Origin: Actinomyces ruminicola
GTDB taxonomy: Bacteria > Actinomycetota > Actinomycetes > Actinomycetales > Actinomycetaceae
NCBI RefSeq assembly: GCF_900103885.1
Contig: NZ_FNIM01000006.1
Location: forward strand, 1 to 64,000
Direction of reading: 5' to 3'
DNA length: 64,000 bases
Both the position numbers and the translations under genes were made by a program. Positions 34,420 to 41,975 of this stretch are shown here, one piece after another (the first letter of the stretch is position 1; every line of letters begins with the position of its first letter). The notes beneath the pieces are model-generated. The model was not told where the DNA came from and searched no databases. It saw only the letters and a program-made list of their open reading frames with translations.

Positions 34420-36191
34420 CGCATCCCCTCTCCCATCAGCCGCTCGACGGCGGCGGCGACCTCGCCCAGATGCTCCGCGAGCTGCTCGGGCCCGGGGGAC
34501 GGCTCCGGCAGCGCGCGGACGAAGACGGCCTCCTGCTCGGCGAGGAAGTCCGCCACCCGCTCATCGAGGGACAGGCGGGAGCGCCTGGCGAGGTCACGCA
34601 TCGCCTGATCGCCGAACACCGCCTCGAGCAGGCGCTGCGCCACGACGGCGGTGCCGCCCGCAATCCCCACTTCCACGCCGGTGAGGCCGCCGGTGTGGGC
34701 GAAGACGACGACCATGAGCGCGACGCCGACCCCATTGATCCCCAACGACAGCAGCCGTGCGGTCAGGCGCTTGTCAGCTCCTTCGGCGCGGACCATGTTC
34801 AGGACGTCGCCCTGCCAGTCGCGCACGAGCTTCTCAGCGCGCCGGACACGCTCTGCGTGTGTGGGCAGCGCGGACAGGGCGGACGACAGCGGGTAGGCGG
34901 CCGAGCCGGCCCGTCTCCAGGCCCGCTCCGTCTCCAGGCGCGCACGCTGCGCCTCATTCACCAGCAGGATCGTCAGCGAGGACTCGATGGCCTCCTCCAC
35001 GCGTTCGGCCGGAGCCGGGCGCCCCAGCACCGCTGCCGTGATCCGGTCGCGGAGGCGACTGACCCGCGCCTCGATCCCCCGCATGAGCTCACCCGTGCCG
35101 ACGAGTTCCTGCCACCGGGCGAGCACCTCCCCGCGCAGCAACGAGCCGTTCTCCGTGGCGGCCGTGACCCGGTCGCGGGCCTCGGCGTGGACCGTGGTGG
35201 CAGTGCCGGCCAGGCGGTCGCATTCCTCCTGCTGGGCATGGACCGCCTCCAGGAGACCGTCCATGCCCTCCAGGGCGGAGCCGAGCGCTCCGGCGAGGGT
35301 GCGCCGGGCGACCTCCCGCCTGGCAGCGGTGTCCGCCGCCAGCGTTCCGAGCCAGTGCCGCAAAGGCGCGACGTGCTCGTCCGGCAGGAGGCCGCCGGGT
35401 TCGAGCGCCGTCTCCGGTATGACGAAGACAGGCGAGGAGGACAGGCCGGCGCCGTCGAGGCGCCGTCGCAGATCCTCGGTGACCGCCTCACCGGCCCCCG
35501 CGGGGACGCGGTCCAGCACGACGGCGGTGACGACGTCACGCTCCGCGGCCGCGCGCAGGTGCTCCCAGGCGACGGCGTCGGCATAGCGGGAGGCCGTGGT
35601 GACGAAGACCCACAGGTCGGCGGCGGCCAGCAGGGTGGCGGCAAGCTCCCGATTCTCGTCAACGACGGAGTCGACGTCCGGCGCGTCCAGGACGGCGAGC
35701 CCCTGCGGGAGGGCGGAGCAGGACCGGACCTCGACCTCGCGGGCCGTGCGCGCGCCCGCGGGAGTCGGTGGCGCCTCCTCGGCCACGCGCACGTGTGCCA
35801 GCGAGCCGAGCACCCGGTCACCGTCGAACCAGGCACCATCGCCGGTGGCGTGCAGCAGCACGGGGCGGCGCGTCGTCGGTCGAACAGCGGAGGAGATGGC
35901 CACGCGGCGGCGCACGAGTGAGGACACCAGGGCCGACTTGCCCGCCCCGGTCGAGCCGCCGACGACGGCGAGCAGCGGCGCGTCCATGGCGCTCAGGCGG
36001 GGCAGGACGTAGTCGCCGAGCTGGTCGTGCACGAGCCGGGCCGTGCTGGCGGCGGCGTCCGCCCCCGCCAGCGTGTACGGCAGGCCGAGGTCGGCAAGGT
36101 CGCCCTGAAGGCGGCGCAGGGCGGCCGCGGCACCGCGAGTGCCGCCGGTGCCGGATGAAGGCGCCGGCTCAGTCCCCGTGTCGGCGCGCAT
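34416..36191 (-). CDS. Dynamin-like GTPase, first of a tandem pair
   Basis: A 591-residue partner of the next gene. G1 is VVGGSTGAGKSALVSSL, G2 RPTTRRP, G3 LDAPDVDSV; the G4 NKxD motif is degenerate (VLDRVPAG), so nucleotide specificity may be relaxed. Long helical segments follow (about residues 300-480), with a hydrophobic hairpin near 490-540 (GINGVGVALMVVVFAHTGG, GIAGGTAVVAQRL) that could insert into membrane. It starts 4 bases after hisS and overlaps the second GTPase by four bases, so hisS and both GTPases probably form one transcript. Confidence 0.72.
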   Translation of the reverse strand: MRADTGTEPAPSSGTGGTRGAAAALRRLQGDLADLGLPYTLAGADAAASTARLVHDQLGDYVLPRLSAMDAPLLAVVGGSTGAGKSALVSSLVRRRVAISSAVRPTTRRPVLLHATGDGAWFDGDRVLGSLAHVRVAEEAPPTPAGARTAREVEVRSCSALPQGLAVLDAPDVDSVVDENRELAATLLAAADLWVFVTTASRYADAVAWEHLRAAAERDVVTAVVLDRVPAGAGEAVTEDLRRRLDGAGLSSSPVFVIPETALEPGGLLPDEHVAPLRHWLGTLAADTAARREVARRTLAGALGSALEGMDGLLEAVHAQQEECDRLAGTATTVHAEARDRVTAATENGSLLRGEVLARWQELVGTGELMRGIEARVSRLRDRITAAVLGRPAPAERVEEAIESSLTILLVNEAQRARLETERAWRRAGSAAYPLSSALSALPTHAERVRRAEKLVRDWQGDVLNMVRAEGADKRLTARLLSLGINGVGVALMVVVFAHTGGLTGVEVGIAGGTAVVAQRLLEAVFGDQAMRDLARRSRLSLDERVADFLAEQEAVFVRALPEPSPGPEQLAEHLGEVAAAVERLMGEGMR

Positions 36192-36194
36192 GTC

Positions 36195-37604
36195 TCAGTC
36201 CCGTTCACCCGCCTGGATGCCCGCCTCGCCGGCAGGGTGCAGACGCGGGGCCAGGTCGGCCTCGTCGCTGGGGATCCAGGTGGCGGCGTCGGAGCGGACC
36301 TGCTCGCCGGAGCGGATGTCCTTGACCGAGTCCGGCTCCCCGTCGGCGCCCGGGAACCAGACGTACGGGATGCCGCGCCTGTCCGCGAAGCGGATCTGCT
36401 TGCCGTACTTGGCGGCCGTCGGCGACACGTCCGCGGCGATGCCACGGGAGCGCAGCGCGTCGGCGATGGAGTCGGATGCGCCGCGGTGTGCCTCGTCGGT
36501 GACCGCGACCAAGACGGCGGTGGGGACAGCGCGCGTCACCTCCAGCATGCCGGAGCCGATCACCCGGGCCAGCAGGCGGGACAGCCCGATGGAGATGCCC
36601 ACGCCCGGGAAGGTCCGCTTGCCGTCGGAGGCCAGGGAGTCGTACCGCCCGCCGGAGCACACCGATCCGAGGTCCTCGTGACCGGCCATGAAGGACTCGT
36701 AGACGGTGCCCGTGTAGTAGTCCAGGCCGCGTGCGATCTTCAGGTCGGCGACGATGGCGCCGGGGCGGCGTCGACCCGCCGAGCGCAGCAGCTCGGACAG
36801 CTCGTCCAGGCCCTGCAGCAGCAGCTCGGTGGGGGCGGCGCCTGACAGCGCAGCCAGGACGTCGGCGCGCACCTGCTCGGGATCGGCGCCGGAGATCTCG
36901 GCGAGGCGCAGTGCCGCCTCGGCCTGCGCGGGGGTGACGCCGACGACGTCGACCAGCTCGGTGGCGACCCGGCCCGCACCGATCTTGTCGAGCTTGTCGA
37001 CCACGCGCAGCACCTCGGGCAGCTGTTCCTCGCGGATTCCGAGTGCCTGGTAGAAGCCCTGCGCGACCTTGCGGTTGGACACGTGGATGGTGACGGCGGG
37101 AATCGGCAGCGCGGATAGGGCCTCGTGCATGACCAGCGGCATCTCGACGTCGTGGTACAGAGGCAGGGCGCCATCCCCGACGACGTCGATGTCCGCCTGG
37201 ATGAACTCGCGGAAGCGGCCCTCCTGCGGGCGCTCGCCGCGCCAGACCTTCTGGATCTGGTAGCGCTTGAACGGGAAGTGCAGGGTGCCGGCGTTGTCCA
37301 GCACGTAGCGGGCGAAGGGCACCGTCAGGTCGAAGTGGAGCCCGAGCTGCCTGGCGGGGTCGGTGGTCTCTTCCCCGGGGTCTGCCTGCAGGCGGGAGAG
37401 CAGGTAGACCTCCTTGCTGGTCTCGCCCTTGCGGGTCAGCTCCGACAGCGGCTCCACGGCGCGGGTCTCGATCCCGCAGAACCCGTGCAACTCGAAGGTG
37501 CGGCGCAGCGTGTCGATGAAGTGCTCCTCGACGATGCGGGCCGCGGGGAGCCACTCGGGGAAACCGGATAGGGACGATTGCGCCTGTCGGACCTGTACTG
37601 CCAT
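36195..37604 (-). CDS. hisS: Histidyl-tRNA synthetase
   Basis: Class IIa synthetase of 469 residues from ATG 37604 (MAVQVRQAQSSLSGFPEWLP); ATG 37613 is equally possible, and neither has a strong ribosome-binding site, so the mRNA might be nearly leaderless. Motifs: FDLTVPFARYVLDN, RYQIQKVWRGERPQEGRFREF, ADIDVVG, ARGLDYYTGTVYE and GGRYDSL. The C-terminal anticodon domain carries AAKYGKQIRFADRRGIPYV. Its opening LSGFPEWLPAARIVEE is typical of actinobacterial HisRS. It heads the transcript that continues into the two GTPase genes. Confidence 0.95.
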   Translation of the reverse strand: MAVQVRQAQSSLSGFPEWLPAARIVEEHFIDTLRRTFELHGFCGIETRAVEPLSELTRKGETSKEVYLLSRLQADPGEETTDPARQLGLHFDLTVPFARYVLDNAGTLHFPFKRYQIQKVWRGERPQEGRFREFIQADIDVVGDGALPLYHDVEMPLVMHEALSALPIPAVTIHVSNRKVAQGFYQALGIREEQLPEVLRVVDKLDKIGAGRVATELVDVVGVTPAQAEAALRLAEISGADPEQVRADVLAALSGAAPTELLLQGLDELSELLRSAGRRRPGAIVADLKIARGLDYYTGTVYESFMAGHEDLGSVCSGGRYDSLASDGKRTFPGVGISIGLSRLLARVIGSGMLEVTRAVPTAVLVAVTDEAHRGASDSIADALRSRGIAADVSPTAAKYGKQIRFADRRGIPYVWFPGADGEPDSVKDIRSGEQVRSDAATWIPSDEADLAPRLHPAGEAGIQAGERD

Positions 37605-37662
37605 GGGCGGCATTGTGTCATGCCGTCTCACCGTGCATTGACTCACAGCGGCGCGTGGAATG

Positions 37663-37754
37663 GCCGTGCCCGCCCCGACCGGCGCTCACGCGCCGGTCTC
37701 GCCGTGTTGTGCGCCGTGCCCGCCCCGACCGGCGCTCACGCGCCGGTCTCGCCG
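37663..37754. repeat. Two tandem identical 42-bp hairpin repeats
   Basis: The 42 bases at 37663-37704 recur exactly at 37713-37754. Each has a 9-bp stem GACCGGCGC / GCGCCGGTC with loop TCAC. The second copy includes the last codons and stop of the metallo-hydrolase gene (37736); the first lies just downstream of it and about 60 bases upstream of the hisS start. They look like a terminator duplicated with the gene end. The spacer between copies is TGTTGTGC. Confidence 0.85.
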
Positions 37755-38560
37755 CCACGCGCCTTGGCCTCGGCCAGGTAGGGGTTGGCCCGGTGCTCGT
37801 GCGCCATGGTCGTGGCCGCGCCGTGGCCGGGCAGCAGCACTGTGGCGGGATCGACGGCGGTGGCCAGCAGCCGCAGCGTCGCCCACATCTGGTACTGGTC
37901 CCCGCCGGGCAGATCCGTGCGGCCCACGCTGCCCTTGAAGATGACGTCCCCGTCCAGCGCCAGCAGGTAGTCCCGCTCCGGGATGTCGGTCGGATCGTCG
38001 AGTACCTCGGCTTCGAACAGGAGCTGGTTGTCACCCAGCTGGGCGTTGAGGAAGAACAGGGTGGATCCCTCGGAGTGGCCGGGCGCGGGCACCGCCTGCA
38101 GCGCCACCCCGGGAACCAGCTCAACGGTGCGGCCAAAACCGTCCTGTGGGAAAGGGCGCGCATCCGCCGGTCGCAGCCACGGGGTGCCGGCCAGATCGGC
38201 GAAGGTCATGCCGTCCACGGTGATTCCGGTGGTGATGGCCGGGTCCTCAAGCCGGTAGAGATCCGGCCGGGGAATGTAGACCGGGACGCTCGTCCCGGCA
38301 CTCGCGCCGTCCGCGCCGGAGGCTACGCGGCCCTCGGTGACCGCGGCGTCGATCAGCCGCTGCGCGTCCCAAACGTGGTCGGCGTGACCGTGAGTCAGCA
38401 GGATGGCGCCGAGGGTCAGATCATGGGAGCGCAGCAGGGCCATGGCGCCGCGGGCGGCGCCGGCGCCCGGATCCACCACCAGGGCGCAGGCGCCCGGCTC
38501 AGCGGCCAGGACGTAACAGTTGGCTCCGAAGACGGGGGCGAGAGTGCGCTCTATGAGCAT
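37736..38560 (-). CDS. Metallo-beta-lactamase-fold hydrolase (glyoxalase II-like)
   Basis: A 274-residue single-domain MBL protein. Metal ligands appear in LLTHGHADHVWDA (HxHxDH, about residues 56-61), VPAPGHSEGSTLFF, and a terminal LLPGHGAATTM; the bridging Asp is in LDGDVIFKGSVGRTD. The layout fits the glyoxalase II/YcbL group that hydrolyses S-lactoylglutathione or other thioesters; no glutathione is expected in this lineage, so the substrate could be a mycothiol adduct. An insertion of about 35 residues follows the HxHxDH motif. The stop codon lies within a duplicated hairpin. Confidence 0.85.
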   Translation of the reverse strand: MLIERTLAPVFGANCYVLAAEPGACALVVDPGAGAARGAMALLRSHDLTLGAILLTHGHADHVWDAQRLIDAAVTEGRVASGADGASAGTSVPVYIPRPDLYRLEDPAITTGITVDGMTFADLAGTPWLRPADARPFPQDGFGRTVELVPGVALQAVPAPGHSEGSTLFFLNAQLGDNQLLFEAEVLDDPTDIPERDYLLALDGDVIFKGSVGRTDLPGGDQYQMWATLRLLATAVDPATVLLPGHGAATTMAHEHRANPYLAEAKARGGETGA

Positions 38561-38668
38561 GACGGCATGCTAATGGAAGCCAGTTCGCCGCCGTGTCCGC
38601 TACTGGATGATTCGCAGCCGACCGGGCAGGTACCGCCAGGCCCCGCCGACGGGTAGGCTCAGCCTCGA

Positions 38669-38713
38669 CCGCCGTCTTCCGGCGGCATGTCGTCGTCCGG
38701 CAGCTCGCCGGAC
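38669..38713 (+). promoter_or_regulatory. Two small hairpins in the DUF349 gene leader
   Basis: CCGCCG/CGGCGG (38669-38674 with 38680-38685) and GTCCGGC/GCCGGAC (38695-38701 with 38707-38713) lie after a TAGGCT hexamer (38654-38659) that could be a -10 box. They sit 60-100 bases before the start codon. The 38561-38772 gap has no gene. Confidence 0.35.
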
Positions 38714-38772
38714 GTGAACGGAACGGAGCGGGACTGTCCGCTTCCACCCCGTCAGATCCGTGAAGGAGCGCA

Positions 38773-40332
38773 ATGACCGAGCAGACACAGCCCCAGGCCG
38801 AGTCCACCACGCCCGCGGTGGAGCCGACGACCGCCACCGGGCAGGCTGCTACCGAGGCCACGCCGACGGCGCCCGCCGACGAGCAGGCCGCTACCGAAAC
38901 CAACGAGCCCGCCGCGGCCGCAGCGACGCCGGAGCAGGCCCAGACCACCACCGAGCCCCAGGCTGAATCCCAGGCTGAGCCGGACGCCCAGGCGTCGGCC
39001 GCTGCCGAGGCACCGGCTGCACGGTCCGAGGGCGGATCGGCCGCCTCCGACCCGGCAGCGCCGACGGAACCGCCGGTGGATCCGGAGGCCGCCATGGACG
39101 CGGCCAAATGGGGTCGCGTCGACGGCGAGGGCCGGGTCTACGTGCAGGACGGCGGCACCGAGCGCGAGGTGGGACAGTTCCCGGGCGTGCCGATCGCCGA
39201 GGCCATGGCCTACTACGTGCGCCGTTACCTGGACCTGAGTTCCACGGTCGACCTGTTCGCGGCCCGGCTTCCCCACCTATCGGTGCGGGAGATCGACTCC
39301 ACCATCAAGAACCTGGACGAATCGCTCAAGGAGCCGGCCGCCGTCGGTGACCTCGAGGCGCTGCGTGCCCGGTTCACGGCGCTGAAGTCCGTGGCGATGG
39401 AGCGTCGTCAGGCGGTCGCAGCCGAGCGCGCCGCCGCCAAGGAGCAGGCCCTGAAGGACCGCACCGCGATTGTGGAGCGCGCCGAGGCGGTGGCCGCGCA
39501 GGACCCGGCCCGCACCCAGTGGAAGTCTTCGGGTGCCGAGCTGCGCACCCTGCTGGAGAACTGGAAGGAGGCGCAGCGGCGCGGGCCGCGCCTGGATCGC
39601 ACCTCCGAGGACTCCCTGTGGAAGCGCTTCAGCCACGCCCGCACCACCTTCGACCGTCACCGCCGCCAGTACTTCAGTGAGCTGGACGCCAAGCAGGCCA
39701 AGGTCAAGGCGGCCAAGGAGGCCCTCATCAAGCGGGCCGAGGAGCTGTCCTCCTCCACGGACTGGGCGGCCACCTCCGCCCGCTACCGGGAGCTGATGGA
39801 TGAGTGGAAGAAGGCCGGCCGCGCCTCCCGCAAGGAGGACGACGCCCTGTGGGAGCGCTTCCACGCCGCCCAGCAGGTCTTCTACGACGCCCGGCGCGCC
39901 AAGGACGAGGCCGCCGAGGCCGAGTACGTCGGTAACCTGAAGGTCAAGGAGGAGTTGGCCGCCAAGGCCGAGTCGCTGCTGCCGATCAAGGACCCCAAGG
40001 CGGCTCGCAAGGCCCTGCGCCCCATCCAGGAGGCGTGGGACGAGGCCGGTCGCGTACCCCGCAACGCGGTGCGCCGTCTGGAGTCTCGCATGCGCGCCGT
40101 CGAAGAGGCGCTGCGCCGGGCGGAGCAGGCCGAGTGGCGCCGCACCGACCCGGAGACCATGGCCCGGGCCCAGGGGCTTGCCAGCCAGCTGGAGGACTCC
40201 ATCGCCGAGCTGGAGGCCGACCTGGCCGCCGCCAAGGCCTCCGGCGACGCCAAGGCGGAGGCGCAGGCGGAGGCCGCGCTGACCGCACGGCGCGCCTGGC
40301 TGGACCAGGTGCGCCGCACCACCCGCGCCTGA
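38773..40332 (+). CDS. DUF349 coiled-coil protein
   Basis: A 519-residue protein of unknown biochemical role. The first 105 residues are low-complexity Ala/Thr/Glu/Pro with repeated PQAES/EATPT-like units. From about residue 110 (AAKWGRVDGEGRVYVQDGG) the actinobacterial DUF349 architecture follows. It contains at least three DUF349 repeats with characteristic Trp/Arg spacing: WKEAQRRGPRLDRTSEDSLWKRF, WKKAGRASRKEDDALWERF and WDEAGRVPRNAVRRLESRM (patterns shortened: LWKRF, LWERF). It ends in a long coiled coil. AAGGAG lies five bases before the ATG. A strong hairpin follows the stop. Confidence 0.85.
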   Translation: MTEQTQPQAESTTPAVEPTTATGQAATEATPTAPADEQAATETNEPAAAAATPEQAQTTTEPQAESQAEPDAQASAAAEAPAARSEGGSAASDPAAPTEPPVDPEAAMDAAKWGRVDGEGRVYVQDGGTEREVGQFPGVPIAEAMAYYVRRYLDLSSTVDLFAARLPHLSVREIDSTIKNLDESLKEPAAVGDLEALRARFTALKSVAMERRQAVAAERAAAKEQALKDRTAIVERAEAVAAQDPARTQWKSSGAELRTLLENWKEAQRRGPRLDRTSEDSLWKRFSHARTTFDRHRRQYFSELDAKQAKVKAAKEALIKRAEELSSSTDWAATSARYRELMDEWKKAGRASRKEDDALWERFHAAQQVFYDARRAKDEAAEAEYVGNLKVKEELAAKAESLLPIKDPKAARKALRPIQEAWDEAGRVPRNAVRRLESRMRAVEEALRRAEQAEWRRTDPETMARAQGLASQLEDSIAELEADLAAAKASGDAKAEAQAEAALTARRAWLDQVRRTTRA

Positions 40333-40344
40333 GCCGAGCGGCAA

Positions 40345-40387
40345 CGACGGCGGGCCCCTCCGCACCATGAGGAGGGGCCCGCCGTCG
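40345..40387. terminator. Bidirectional terminator hairpin
   Basis: A perfect 17-bp stem (CGACGGCGGGCCCCTCC at 40345-40361 with its complement at 40371-40387) and a 9-base loop lie between two convergent genes, DUF349 and the rRNA methyltransferase. Confidence 0.8.
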
Positions 40388-40406
40388 CGTTACCGTGCTC
40401 GTTGGA

Positions 40407-41264
40407 CTACTGCGCGAGCCCGGCGAGATTGCGCCAGGCGCGACGGTGCAGCAGCACGCCGGCGGCGACCGATACGTTCAACGACTCGACCGCCGGATTC
40501 ATCGGGATGCTCACCGTCGCCTGCGCCAAGGAGCGGGCCGCCGGCGTGAGCCCGGTGGTCTCCGCCCCCAGGATCAGGGCTAGCCGGCCCTGCCAGCTCG
40601 CCAGCCGCTCCAGCGAGCCCGTCGCCCCGGCGTCCAGGGCGGCCAGGTGACCGCCGGCACGGGTGAAGTCCGCCGCCAGGGAACGCACCTGGTCCCAGTC
40701 CATCAACGCCACCGGCAGGGAGAACACGTAGCCGCGGCTGGCTCGGATCAGCCGCCGGTCGGCGATGGAGGCCAGCCCGGAGTCCACGAGAATGATCCCG
40801 GCGGCCCCGAAGGCGTAGGCGCTGCGAGCGATCGCCCCGATGTTGCCGACGATCCGAACCCCGTCGAGGATGAGCAGATCGCCCTCCCCCTCCAGCAGCT
40901 GCGCGGGCTCCACCGCAGCGGGCACCCGCGCGACACCGAACACCTCGGGGCGCTTATCGGAACGGAACAGCTCGGTCGCCAGGCCGGCGGCCATGACGGT
41001 GACCGGCACCCGCCTGCGCCCGCACTCCTCCAAGAGCTCCGGGGAGGGCCGCGCGGAGTCCAGGACGTACACACCGCTGAGCCTCAGCCCCGCGCGCAGG
41101 GCGTTGAGCAGCGTCTCCGAGTCCTCCACGAGGAGGGACTTGCTGGGGTGAGAGGTCGCCTTGGCCAGGTCGGCGATCCGCTGCGCGGCGGGTGCGGCCC
41201 TGTCGGCCAAGACCTCTCCCCCGGAGACGTCCCCGTGTCCGCCCTCGGCCGTCTTCCCCGTCAT
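40407..41264 (-). CDS. 23S rRNA 2'-O-methyltransferase, thiostrepton/nosiheptide-resistance (TsnR/NshR) type
   Basis: SpoU-family enzyme of 285 residues from ATG 41264 behind AGGAGAGG. An L30e-like N-terminal half (KSLLVEDSETLLNALRAGL, FRSDKRPEVFGVARVP) precedes the trefoil-knot methyltransferase with motif 1 RIVGNIGAIARSA, motif 2 LILGAETTGL and motif 3 SIPMNPAVESLNVSVAAG. The stretch GLASIADRRLIRASRGYVFS and the N-terminal half match TsnR/NshR as I recall them, which methylate A1067 of 23S rRNA, better than general TrmH or RlmB. If that holds it would protect the ribosomal GTPase centre from thiopeptides. No thiopeptide synthesis gene is in the window. It stands alone between two hairpin-flanked neighbours. 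Confidence 0.75.
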   Translation of the reverse strand: MTGKTAEGGHGDVSGGEVLADRAAPAAQRIADLAKATSHPSKSLLVEDSETLLNALRAGLRLSGVYVLDSARPSPELLEECGRRRVPVTVMAAGLATELFRSDKRPEVFGVARVPAAVEPAQLLEGEGDLLILDGVRIVGNIGAIARSAYAFGAAGIILVDSGLASIADRRLIRASRGYVFSLPVALMDWDQVRSLAADFTRAGGHLAALDAGATGSLERLASWQGRLALILGAETTGLTPAARSLAQATVSIPMNPAVESLNVSVAAGVLLHRRAWRNLAGLAQ

Positions 41265-41381
41265 CGTCACGTCCTCTCCTGGTATCCACTCGGTGCGCGC
41301 CGAGTCTAACTGCAGAAGGGTTTTCCACAGGCCCGGCTCAGGTGCTGGCGCCCGTGCGTGGAGGCCCGCGAGGATGACTCC

Positions 41382-41975
41382 ATGGCCAACCAGCCCGCCC
41401 CGCCCCCGCCGCCCGGTTCCATGACGCGCACCGTTCCCGCCCGGGTCGTGCTGGCGCACCTGCTGCCGGGGCCCGTGCAACCGGTCCTCGGCCCGCTGCC
41501 CGACCGGGAACCCTCCCTGCTGCGTTGCGGCGGCTTGGATGAGCATGTGCTGGTTGAGGTGCTGGGCAGGCCTGTGCCCGCGGACGTGCTCGGCAACCCG
41601 GCTGCACGCGCGCGTGCCCTCCGGGCCCGCCTGCCGGTCGGCGCCGTCGTCGCAGGGTACCCGGCCCTGTGGGTGCACACCGGCGGAAGGCCGCCCGGCG
41701 GCCTGGAACTGCTGCGCAACGTTGAGCCGGGCGCCGTCGTCACCCTCGGCGGCGTGGGCTGCCTGCGTCTGGAGCGAGTCGTTGTCGACCTGGCGCGCAC
41801 CGCACCGCCCGGGTTGGCCGTGGAGGCCGTGCTGCGGGCGCGTCGCGCCGGGCTGACCCGCCGTGAGCTCGAGCCGGCTCTGCTGGCCCGCCGAGGCGGC
41901 GGAATGCGGGGGCTTCGCCGGGCCCGCCGCCTGATCGACGACCTGTACGCGCCCGCATTTCAGGCGCCGACGTGA
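41382..41975 (+). CDS. Small AbiEi/DUF559-like protein without nuclease domain
   Basis: Poorly characterised, 197 residues from ATG 41382 (GAGGATG seven bases upstream); ATG 41358 is less likely. The centre (ARALRARLPVGAVVAGYPAL, then LRLERVVVDLARTAPPG and AVEAVLRARRAGLTRREL) follows the pattern of actinobacterial proteins that join an AbiEi-antitoxin-like domain to a DUF559 nuclease. Here it stops after the GMRGLRRARRLIDDL helix where the nuclease would begin. No toxin gene is adjacent. Its last 16 bases overlap the end of rel on the opposite strand. Confidence 0.5.
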   Translation: MANQPAPPPPPGSMTRTVPARVVLAHLLPGPVQPVLGPLPDREPSLLRCGGLDEHVLVEVLGRPVPADVLGNPAARARALRARLPVGAVVAGYPALWVHTGGRPPGGLELLRNVEPGAVVTLGGVGCLRLERVVVDLARTAPPGLAVEAVLRARRAGLTRRELEPALLARRGGGMRGLRRARRLIDDLYAPAFQAPT

